A stretch of DNA of 64,000 nt from Zonotrichia leucophrys gambelii (lineage: Eukaryota > Chordata > Aves > Passeriformes > Passerellidae), in contig NC_088188.1 in the NCBI RefSeq assembly GCF_028769735.1, positions 3,743,001-3,807,000 of the forward strand. The letters are read 5' to 3'. Positions 33,601 to 45,600 of this stretch are shown here, piece by piece. Under the pieces are notes generated by a model that was not told the origin of the DNA, ran no database searches, and was given only the letters and a program-made list of their open reading frames with translations. Every line of letters starts with the position of its first letter. Position 1 is the stretch's first letter. The translations under genes were made by a program, and so were the position numbers.

Positions 33601-36600
33601 TCTCAATCTAAAGAAAGCCTAATTTGCAGCTATTAAATTGAGGCTATACATATTTTAGCCAGAAATCCTTAACTCACAACTTGCTTGATCTCTGAATACC
33701 AGGAGGGCAAGGCACATTATTTCTACAACCAAAGACCTTTTATTTTTAATCCATGACATCAAAGAGCCCCAGGCAACTTTCAAGAATAATTGCAATCATT
33801 CAGGGCCCTGGGAATTCCTCTTGGACATCCCTCTTCTGTAAGGGAAAGGCTGAACATGCAGCAGTCACCTGAGGCAGCCTGGCCTGCCCCAGCCCTGCCT
33901 GAATCCTTCTCCTCTCCCACACTCCCCACATCATGCTCTGCTTGAAGCAGCCTCTCCTGCAATTCCTTTCTTTTTCTGCCACCTTCAAATAACTTCTAAA
34001 ATAAGATTGTTTCTCCCCAGGTGCCCAGAACATTGAAGTAAATAAAGAGTTAAGCTAAATCGAGCATTTTTATTCTCTTGAGAGATTTCTCATTTCTTTG
34101 GTCTTCTCACTCTTATCTCTATCTGCCTTTTCCTGTGTGCTTCAGAGAGCTGCAGAGCAGCCACAGCACTGCCACTCAAAAGTAAACATTGATGTATATT
34201 TAAACAGATATACTCACAAAATTAAGTAGATATAAATAAATATGTGTAGCTGCACACACTGGTGTCTGCAGGATGAATAGATGAGCAATGATGGTTGTAA
34301 AAAATAAAAAAGCCCCACAGCCCCCAGCAGCTGTGTGTGAGCTGGAGGAACACATCAAAGTCCTGTCTCTCAGGAGATGGGACCAGTGGAGATCCCAGTT
34401 ACATCCCTGGAAGCAGCACTTTCAACACACCAGGAACAAGGTCACTTATGGATTTCTGTGGGAGCTACTGTATTTTATAAATGATGATCTGTGATCTCTG
34501 CAACTCCATGCATCAAACTGAAGGAAAAAGACATTTCCCCAGTATATCCAGATTTCTTTTCCTCATTACATTTCCCAGGCCTTTTATTTCCAACTGTGAA
34601 TGTTCTCTGAGTGGCAGATTTTGGAGCTGGGTCTCTTGTTCTGTTCTGCAGCAGGACAAGGGTGGCATGGGAAGGGAGATCCTCAGTCAGACCAAGGCCA
34701 GCCACTGCAGCAGTCACAGAAAGGAACCCAAAGTGAGCACCCCAGGAAGGAACACAACCAAAACCCTGTTTGGGCACTGCCCAGGCTCCCCAGGGCATGG
34801 CCACGGCCCCAGGGCTGCCAGAGCTCAGGAGAGTTTGGACACTGCTCTCAGGGATGCCCAGGGTGGGATTGTTGGTGTGTCTGTGCAGGGCCAGGAGCTG
34901 GACTGCATGATCCTTGTCAGCTCCTTCCAGCCCAGAATATTCTGTGGTTCTGTGATTTACTGTCACACAAAGCAGGTACAGCTGTGTCTTGCTGCCCATA
35001 AACAGATATTTGGTTTCTGAGGCCAGTTAACAGCTAAACATACACAAGACTCTTCCAGCCTAATTTCTCTGGGCCCCATGTCCACACCACAGCAAGAACC
35101 CTCTCTCTTTCCAGAGCTGGAAACACCTCAGGCTACAAAGATGTGGTAGTTTATTTCCCACACCCAGGTAGTCCCCCCTGGCTTGAACTGCAGCTCACAA
35201 CAACCCAACCAGGTAAAGGAAGTGGCACTGCTCTGCAGCACTTCCCATTCTGCTGACAAACACAGGCCTTCCTTCCCAGCAGGACCTAACCTGGCATTTC
35301 AGAGGAGCAGTTTGGAAACCAGAGCAAACCCTGCCAGAGCCTGCTGTGAGCACTTACAAATCCAATGAGATAAGGACTGCCAGCATCTCCCAGGAGGTGT
35401 GAAGTGAAACTCTGCAAGGCCACTGCGGTTGCTCGGCGAGTTGGAATGACCACGTACTGCAGAGAAGGGGAAAGAAAAACAAAAACAGGTAAAAAAAGCT
35501 GAAATAAGAACCTGCCCATCTGCCTTGTACTGCTCAGGGCTGCACAAAACAAACCCAGACAGAGCACTGGCCAGTCCATGGCTGGCTCAGGCAGCTGGGA
35601 GCCCCAGATACCCTCTGAGGGCTGAGGGAAGGAAGCTTTGCCCTCTCTGCTCCACTCTCAGCTTGCATTATCAGCTTTGCCCACAAGACACTTTGCTGCT
35701 GCTCCTCAGACTGCATTTTGCTTTGCTGGTGGGAAGAATAATATTTAAAGTTGCTCAACTGTTGGGGAAGGTCAAACAGGAAAGCCTTATAAATATGATT
35801 GTCTGGCAAAAGATTCTGAGAATATGGAAACTATAAGCGAGATTGAAATGAAAGCAAGCTTTGAGATACCTCAGTTACTGAACAACAGGAAAACAATGGT
35901 GTGGCTGCTGAAGGTGATCCCCTTTTGATGGAACAACACCCTCTGCTTGCAGACAGGCCCAAGGGTCAGAGCAGACCCTACAGCTTGGCAGAAGGGGCCC
36001 AAAGAGGAGTTTTTAGGGTTTAAAATGTAACACAGTGTGGTAATGTAGTGATTCTTATAGGCTGTATGGAAATGCTATAGGATTTGTATCTTGTACTACA
36101 TTGGTTAGTGAGAATGAGAATATTCAGCACAGAAGAAGATTTATGGTATTGTAACAGGAACCTCGCTCTCTCATCCTCTCTTTACCACACTCTTGCCTTC
36201 CCTCTTTACTTTTCTCTCAGCCCTGCTCTGAGCTGTGTTTGGCAGCTCCCAGCAGGGCCCTGCCCCCAGGCCCTTTGCAATGAACCCCAAGTTCCAAGCC
36301 CTGGTTTCAGAGATCTCTGCTCTCTGTCCATCCCCACCATCCCACCCTTGATGCTCCCCCACTCAACCACCAGCCTTGCAATCAAGGACTCTGCTGTAAC
36401 CTGGGAAATTTGGTTTATTCCATAACAAAAGTTTCCTAAACTACCAGCAATCCACATCAGTATGAAAGGTCATGGTCACACATCCTCCCTTCCCACTCCA
36501 TCTCTAGCCACTTCACATTTTTCTCAAAAATTTGTGATTCCATTTGTGACAAGTGACAAAGTCACCTTAGGAAAATTTTCCACAGCCAAGATCGTGTATT

Positions 36601-39600
36601 TTGGTCTGCACTCCTCTAATAGGACATGACACCCTTAGCCAGGTCATGCAGAATCAGTCAGATTACACAGGAGCAGTGGAAAACACAAATTACTTCCCCA
36701 TGAAGGGACTAGAGCTCACAGATAACAAAGCCTTAACCACAGAAGGGGATGAAAAATTAAAAAATAAAAAAACCCAGCAACTCCCTGTCCTGTGGAATGA
36801 CCTTAATTTTATAATTCACTTTTTAGAGGCAGAAGAAAGTAATTGTCTCTGGCATAAATTGTTAAAGACACTGGCTAAGGACATCTGTCCACATATCCCA
36901 GTTTATGAATTGATCCTGTCTTGATTTAAAGGCTGGAAGTAATGAAGAATTCAATAGGTCTCTGAATCCAAGTGAGCATTGTTTCTGCCTGTAAGCACTG
37001 ATCTCACTGTGCCTTTTGCAGTGCCTCTGACAGGAATGAGTCTTGTTCAGCCCTTTGGAGACCATGATCCCTTTTATTTAACCCCTTTCTCTCTGATGGG
37101 CTGCCTCCATATTTCTTTAGAACTCCTGGAATCCTTTCCCAAAGTAATTTATAAATGAAATGTGACATTTCAGGAATGGCCAGAGATACACACAGAGATC
37201 CTTTACCTGGACTGGCAGGGAGGGCTCACTCAGGGCACAGGACTAAAGCACATTGCAGTGCCTGAACTGTTCCTCACAGGGCAGGGGAGCTGCCCTGTCT
37301 GCAGTGGAAAGAATCACCAGAAAACCAGAAACAAAACAAAGAGCACTGAGAAAATCCACACTAAAATAGAACTGATGCCTATTTAAAATTATCATCTCAT
37401 TCCAAGCACAGACAACTCTGAATTATGGCTAAAATTAAATGCTTTTCCTTAGGGTTTACCATGTGTGATCAGATGACCTGCCAATGCACACTGCTGATGC
37501 ACTTTCATGCCATGTATTAAGCAGGCACCCTGTTCAACTTCTTTTGAGCAGGATAAGTTCAGATCCAGAGCACCCACCCAGCTGTGGATGTCAGGCCCTG
37601 CCCTCCTTTTGCATCCAGGAACTCAGAACATGACTTGAAGGGAGAAATCCCAAGAGGAAAATTAGCTCTAAACTTCATTAGAGACACAGAAATGTGCTGC
37701 AGGTCAGGATGTGAACAGTAGGAGAGCCCCACAATTCATTCCCACTCCCCCAAGAGGCAGATAATGGATGCAACCTGGATAGACCAGACAGAAGAAAGAA
37801 TTAAAATTAAGAGTGAGTTATTTTTGTTCTTCCCACCTGGCCCAGTTCACACAGGGGCAGTGGAGAAATTGCAAGTTCTGCAAGAGCTCTTTGGGAAAGG
37901 GCATCTGAGTAGATAAAGTGAAATTCTACCCAATTCAAGATGTGAAACACAACATTTAAAATCTAAAAAAAAATCTTTCTGTAAAGTTTATGTTAATCTG
38001 GAGAAAATAATCTGCCTGGTTCTGTATTCTATCCATTTTTGTAGCAAAAGGACAAAAGAGATGGCACATTTATTAAACATTTACCACTTTCAGGGAGTGG
38101 CAGTGAATTGATGCTAATTAGAGGAAGAAATCTTAATGATACCTGTATCATATGTGTGCATGCATATATAAATATTTATACACATGAATACACATTTATA
38201 TATGTGTATATATAATTACACTCTAATATATTCTAATATGAATATATTAGACATAATTTTGCATGTGTAGCTGTATTATGCAAACACAGTTTTGCAAATT
38301 AGGAGTACAGTTTCCGGCCTAACTGTAGAAGTTATTGATGGTTTAAACACCATGAAGTGCTAAAATTTGGTATATTTGGTCTGGAATTCAAGAGAGAAAT
38401 GCCTCCCTCAAAGCAAAAACCCAACATGTAGCTAGCAAAGAACATGATCTCCTTGAAAAACATATTGGAAAGAAAGAAAAAAAAAGCTTAAACCAGAAGC
38501 TCCAAAAAACAACAAAAAATACTCCACCCTATCCCTACTTAAATAAACATTTTGTTCTGATGGACAGGAAGCAGTTGGTAGCAAACATCTTCTGTTCTTG
38601 GAAGACAGAAGTAAATTATACCTCTAAATGGGCATTTCAATACTAAAATAGACCTAAATTCAAACCATGCACAGCCTGGTTTGGACATCCCACAGAAACT
38701 GGAGGTGGGAGAGCCACAGCAGCCAAGGAGGAAATCTGTGGGATTGCCCTGGCTCATCCCTGATTCCAGGTTCAGCACAGGGATGGGCAGGGTGGCTGAC
38801 CAAGCAGCTCTGCTCTTTAAATAGAGCTTCAGAAAGCCAGGGATGGCTGCTGACATCTCCTTCCTGTGATGAAACCAGCAGGAGATGGTCTGAAAAAAGA
38901 TAATGGGGAAAGCCAAGGAGAGATCACCCTTCTCCCAGGAAAAGGCCACGAGCCAAAGAGGGAGGTTCTGATGTGTGACCATGTTCACAGGGGTCTGAGG
39001 ATGAGGGAAGAGATGAGGATCTGACTCCATGTTTCAGAAGGCTTGATTTATTATTTTATGATATATATTACATTCAAGCTGTACTAAAAGAATAGAAGAA
39101 AGGATTTCATCGGAAAGCTGGCTAAGAATAGAATAGCAAAGAATGATAACAAAGGTTTGTGGCTCGGACAGAGAGTCCAAGCCACCTGACTGTGATTGGC
39201 CATTAATTAAAAACAGCCAACATGGGTCAATCACAGATGCACCTGTTGCATTCCACAGCAGCAGATAATCAATGTTTACATTTTGTTCCTGAGGCCTCTC
39301 AGCTTCTCAGGAGGAAAAATCCTAAAGAAAGGATTTTTCATAAAAGATGTCTGCAACACTGATGTTTATGTGTAAGTTTGAATAGAAACTCTACTCTCTC
39401 CAACACTCTGCTGCCTTTTCTGGGTCAGGACAATCCAAACTGGCCTCTTTCAGCACCAAAGACAAAGAAAACATGCACTAGCACTGTTCAGCCACTGACA
39501 GAACCTGGAATAACCCAGTTGTCCCTGCTGCTCAGAAAAGGGAAGGCTGGGATCCAGAGAGACCCTCCACAAAAGCCAGGCAGACACTAAAAAAATTACT

Positions 39601-42600
39601 AAAATTTTTTAGACACTAAAAAAATGTCTAAAAAAATGACTCCTAAATGAAGAGAAAGGAGGCTGCAGTGGTTTCCAGCTCCCAGCACCATGGAGCAGAA
39701 CACCTCCACCTGCAGCCCTTGGATGGTTTGGGCTGGGCTGTGTTCCCCCATTCCCAGGCATTCCTCACCTGCCTTCAAATCTAACCTGCAGCACTTGGGG
39801 TATTGTGTGGAGACACTCAGAGAAACAACAAGAACCTCTGGAAATGCAATTTATCTTTGGCTATAAAAATAGGGCAGCATTTTGTACTAAATAAATAACT
39901 GGGTTTTATTTTTAGGGAAGGTAATCAGAATAAAAGCAACATTCCTACGTGCCTATGGCACAGCTGAGCACCACTCTATGCCTGTTTCAAGCCTAAAGGA
40001 AGACTCTGACTGCACAACAAAGCATCAAAGCAGCTTCTCCATGGCAGGTCATGACCATTTAGAAAGAACTGGTGTTTTAAAAGAAAACAGAAATATGCAG
40101 AGCAATTTTTTTTGCATGAATGTCAGGACTATGAATAAACTGGAGGATGGCTTTTCTCAGCAAAGTCCTAAAGAGACTGTGATTGAAATAGAGGCACTTT
40201 AAATTGCTTCGTGGCTCTTACACAAAAATTCCAAGCCCCTGTCCATCATCTCTGCTTTTGAGATGGGGTATGGATGAAACCCCCACTATTAGCTCCAGAT
40301 TCCCAAAAACCCCACACACTGCACATGTCCCAGAGTGCTCCACACTTGCCTGCTGCACTGAAGCTCATTCATTGTTGCTGTTATGAGGCAGTTTTAATGC
40401 TACTTTGGGGTTCTGGTAATTTTAAGGCCAATTTGCAAAGATGGCTGATGAAATCTGTTTCATAATTAGCAAGCTCCACACAAAACATCCCCCCTTTCCC
40501 CAAGCACCATCTGAGCATGTGCCTGGGAGGAGATATGGAGAGTTGTGCTCAGGAGAATCAGGGCTGTTTTGTACAGATTTGCATTCAGAACAAAATCAGC
40601 CTTTCAGGATCTCAGGCAGGGCAGAGCTCTGCAGCACTGACAGCTTATCAGAGCCAGCACTTGGCACCTTGGGCTGCAGAAAATACAGGAGCAGGGGAGG
40701 CAATGCAAGCACACAGCTAGGAAGAGCCAACAATTAAATTGGAAGATAATAAGCAAACATCCTTGTTTTGCCACGGAAATTAAACTTGCAAAGCCTCTGG
40801 AGGTCCTTAACAACTTGCCCAATAGGATTCTTAAGCAGTCATGGGATCTGTAAAACTTGGGAAAGCTGTGAGAGATCATCTGGGAGGCAGTTTCCAAAAA
40901 GCCTCACTCCTGGCATAATGAAATCGGTGTTCAAGCAGTATTGAGAGCTTTTATCCATGAAAACAGGGTAATATTTATGTATAGGATGAAAGTGTTGTTA
41001 AGCTTACGCTAATAATGCTTTTAAACTCCTTCCCAGCCTCAGGCAAGAACAGACACACTTCTGATTACACCAAATAAATAGTAATCAGGAAAATTAATTT
41101 GCCAAACATACAAAGTGCATCTGCTAAAGCATTTCCCCATCTTCGTCTGGCAAGGACTTCCCACCCAGCTGTGTCAAACGTGGCTGCAGCCTTGGCTCTC
41201 ACCTGTTGTCAGCCTGAGCCCCCTCTCATCCCCTGTGTGCTCTGTCTGCTCTCCAGCCTCTCTGCTTCCAGCTCTGGCCTCATCTAAGTGATGTTTACAT
41301 TTATTTCTTTAAAACTTTCACACATCCACTCATGCTGTTAATGCATCAAGCTGGGCATTATATACAACACTTAGTCCATTTTCCAAAACAGACCAGGGAA
41401 CAGTGAGCTGAAAAGCTGGCAGCAATTACCAAAATCCATTTTTCAACATGGCTTTAGTTTCTTTGCTGTATTTTGGAAAATTGAGCTATTATTTCCAATC
41501 ATTTCTTATGGAACTCTTTTGCACCAAAGCAACATAAATAACTGCAAATGCATCCCTACAAAATGCAAGTGACTATAGGATGCTGGTAAGACAGATGGCA
41601 AATCCTATAAAAGCTGTTAAAAAGCCACAGGATATTGAAGTCACATTGAAATCAACACAAAAAACCTCTGTAATTAAATGGGACAATGATGGCAGCCCTA
41701 ATACCCTTGATATAACAGAGCAGTTGGTTGAAAATATCTTTTGGGGTTACCTTGAGACAGCACAGGTCAAATTTCAGGTCTGTCTCTGGCCCAGATTTTC
41801 TGGAAGACCTTGAACATGCCTGACAGGATCCTCCCTCCTGGCTGGGATCACCTCAGCTGAGCCCTCACCTGTGCCAGCCAATGTTAAGAAGGGCATAAAC
41901 CAGCTGCTATTTAAACCTCTCCCCTAATTCTGAGTGGAGAGAGCTGGGATTGCTCCTGGGAACACCACAGCCAGGAGCAGGATGCAGCAGGAAGCTCTGG
42001 CAGGAGGCAGGAATGAGCAGCTACACACTGTCTGTCACTTCTTCCTCAGCACAGCTGTCTCCAGGCTGCACATCTGGGCAAGTGCTGAGATCCCAATTAT
42101 GAATGGCCACAGCAGCCTTGAACTCAGCACAAGCTGCAAAAGCCCAGGGAAGCCCCACAAAGCTCTGTCCCACCACTGCTGACCTGGCAGGAGGAGCTTT
42201 GGGCATTAAAAGTACACCCAGAGTACACTGACAACCTTTGTTTCTCTGAGCTTTACCCACACTGAGAGGAGTGGATTGAACCACCCACCCCAGCTCTCAA
42301 AGCGTTCCCTGCACAAAGGAGTGAAAGATGGAAAGTTCATCAGGCAATGCAGTGATGGCAACTGCAGAGCTACTTCAAAATATAAACACAGCCTTCAACT
42401 TCAACATAAACACAGCTTAAGCACAGAGGCTTGGAGTTCTTTGCTGAATCAATACATCAACACCATTATCTTTGCATCTCAGAATACTGAACCTGATTGT
42501 TTCCTTGCTGGTGTTTGCATAACCAGCAAATACAAGTCAAGGGAGTTTTCTATTGATGCCAGACTGATTATATTTTTAGTTCTGTCAACAAGCTGACAAA

Positions 42601-45600
42601 AGACCTCAGGAAAGTCCTGTAATGCTCCTGTGCCTCAGTGCCTTTCTTTTCATACAATCAGCAACACCTCCTTCACAACAGGGCTTCAACAAAGTTATGT
42701 TTGATGGGCTCTGATGGAAACCTCTACAAAACATGCAGAGCTCTTGAACAAATGTCCAGACTATTTCATGTGAAAATGGGGCTGCTGAGGTCAGCTTGAT
42801 TTAAAAGACTTAAAAAGCTCTGTGGTGGAGAAAGAATAGAAAATGAAGGACATGAGTTGAAAAGTCCCTGACAGTTTCCTCTCGGACAAGGTGAACATGG
42901 TCCAAAAATTCTTTATACTTTCTTTTCCTCTCTGCTCTCCCAGAGGTGGGCTTCTATTGTGTATGTGTTGAATGGTAGGTAGATGGGCTGCCTTTGTGGT
43001 CACAGGAGGGAGGGAAGGATTTCCTATAGCAGAACAAAGCTGAGTTATTGCTAACAAAGCCCACAGCCATGCTGACGGTTAGGAAAAGCTGCCTGAATTC
43101 TCTGCATGTGGGGTTTTGCACAAACTTAAAATTTTGGGAAATTATTTGAATTCAGAAATGTTGTCCTTTCTGGACATCTCTCCCTGGTGCTCAGAACAAA
43201 GGACAAAAAAGATCTTTTTTCTTTCTTTCTCCCTATGTCACTTTTCAGTAAGCAAAAATAATAATGAAAACCAGAAAAGGCTAAAGTAGGGATGAGGATC
43301 TAGAAGAAATTGTGAACTTCAGGTTGCTCTTGCAAGTTGCCAAACTGCTCTGAGCACAGAAAGATGCTGTTCCAAAGTGCACTCACCATTAGTATGTCTG
43401 CTGTGATAGCCCAGTTTGAGAACAGAAGAGTTTCTCCGATAAAAATGCAAATCTGTTGTAACAAAACACACAAAAAGGAGAAGATTTATTCACTTGACAT
43501 TCAGAGGAAAAATAACCTGCCACAAACTTTCTTTTGTTGCTTATTTTTCTCATACCTACACAGCACACTCCTTGTTGCTGTTGTGGTTTATCCTGACTAT
43601 CAAGAAACCATAGACTTGTATCAGAGCTCTAGAGGGCTGAAATGTTGTTATTGTAAACTAAGTTTATGATCTACAGAGCAGCTAAATTAAAGGCTGACAC
43701 ATTTGATTTTAGAAGAACATGAAAAACCAGCATGAAGAGACAGCCCCAGGCTTGCATACTTAGAATCACAGAATTGTTGAGGTTGGAAAAGCCCTTTAAG
43801 GATCATCAAGTCCAGCTTGCACTATTCTTTCTCAAAAAGCCAGTTAGAAAAGGCAAGAAAGCCACAGCTCCCCAAAGCACAGCTATTTCCATTCCTGGGA
43901 ACCAAGTTTTGTGTTCAGCTCTGCAGCAGAGCAGCTGAGGTTCTCTGCAGAGAGCTGAGGATCCCTTCCCTCCCTGACAGCCTCACACAGGTAATATCTG
44001 TCCAGTGGAGACTGGAACTGACTCTGGCCTTTGCTACATCATTGTCTTGTGGTGAGATGCAATCCTTGGCTCTCTGGAGATGGTCAGCAAGAGCCATTAA
44101 AAGCCACAGAGCTGCAGGAGAGGCAGCTGTGCCATGATGTGACCACTGGCACTGTCCTTCCCACACACCCTGAGGTTGCCCAAACCCCTCAGACCACCCC
44201 ATCACTGCCAGGAATAATGTGCTTTATTTAGCAAGTCTTTTGCACTGACCTACAGAAACTTCCTCTATTTGTTTCTAAAACTGTCTTTGTTTCCCAAATA
44301 CTTTCCCTCCCTATCCCCTTTTTCTGTGACTGGATCTGCTTCCTCTGTGATGGTGTCTGAGCCAGTCATTGCAGCCCAGCTGGTCAGTTAGAAAACCTCT
44401 ATTTCCATTTTCCCACTGCCCATGAGATTGGCTCTCCCTGGAAATGACAACTGCCAAGGTAAGAACACATTCAATAAACCAAGGTGCTCTCAGGAGCTGA
44501 AGCCATGTGTCCCATGGGTACCAGATTCATACTCAGACCTGCTCTGAAATCTGTCCTGATACAGCTTTGCAGCTGCTCTTGCTGGGTTCTGTGGCTGGAG
44601 AGACCAAAGTGAGCTTGGCAACAATGGAATCACACTTCTCAATGCAGCATCAACCTGTCCTGCCTGCTCCCAGCGCTGCAAACAGGCCACTGCTGCCTTC
44701 AGCTGGTGTGAACTGCACACATTTGAATTGCTACAGGCAGCAAGAAGGTGTCCCTTGCGCAGGAATTTAGCACAAGTCCTTTAAATAAATCACTGAAATG
44801 CTGCAAACTTCAGAGCACACCAGTTCTGAGCTGATGAATGGGTGTTTCAACAATCCATGAAACATGATTAATAGGTGGGTACTGGTAAAAGGAAAAAAGG
44901 AACAAGAGGAAGATCAAAAAGTAGGATAGAATATACATTAAAAAATGCCTGTCCTTCAGCTGCTGATGGGGGCTTGTAAAAATGAGTTCACCCAAAGCAA
45001 AGGGCATGTGAGGATATGTGGCATTTCTGCAGAAGGGAGGCTCCAGGGAAGCTTCCAGCAAATAGGGCAGCCCCAGAGCAGATTGTAGCTCCTGAAATGC
45101 TCAGTTTGGACTCCTCACACACTTTTTGAAGCCTCATTTTACACTGAGACTTCACCTCTACATATACATCTGTTTCTGGCTCCAGCTGGGCTGTGTAACA
45201 TCTCACCACGTCCATTTGGTGTCTGATTGCTCCTCTGTGCTTTTCTGTTTAAGTGATCAGTTAGCCAATCCTGACTCCCAAAAATGATAAATAAAGCAGA
45301 TTTCAGAGTGGACACACCAGCAGCTCTCACAGCAAGCTCTAAGCAGGTTACAAATGCCTTCCATGACTGCTTGCAAAGGGTGTATCTGTCAGTATCTTCA
45401 CTATTTGTATTTCTCTCTGCAATGGTGGATAACACACCCTCCTGAATTTGGAGCAATTCTGCCTCCAGCTCAGTTCTGGGCAATATTGATGCCTCAGAAG
45501 CAGGCAGGTCACCAACAACATGACAACAGAAAGTCCCTGGGGTTGAGACTAAGATGCTGTCAAAGCTCTCTGGCAAGGTTTTACCCTAGGATTTGCTGTT

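Larger units (their letters stand above)
23669..35357 (-). other. SPNS2: SPNS2 intron (11.7 kb)
   Basis: Contains solo LTRs at 23867-24249, 26870-27536 and about 29897-30296, CR1 fragments at 32840-33000 and 34772-34959, an AT-rich array at 26358-26408 and a GGAA-rich array at 31398-31520. A poly(A) tract of about 16 bases is at 24557-24572. The other open frames overlap one another on both strands and are not convincing. Confidence 0.85.
35457..43386 (-). other. SPNS2: SPNS2 intron (7.9 kb)
   Basis: Contains solo LTRs at 35760-36361 and 38974-39358, a TA-rich stretch at about 38160-38275 and a small 'gacactaaaaaaat' duplication at 39586-39635. The rest has no gene that I recognise. An open plus-strand frame at 36601-36924 has no recognisable similarity. 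Confidence 0.85.

Noticed and set aside
36601..36924. 107-codon plus-strand frame next to a solo LTR
   Set aside because: It could be an ERV internal remnant by position, but it lies outside the duplicated insertion site and shows no retroviral motif. AT-rich chance frame more likely.
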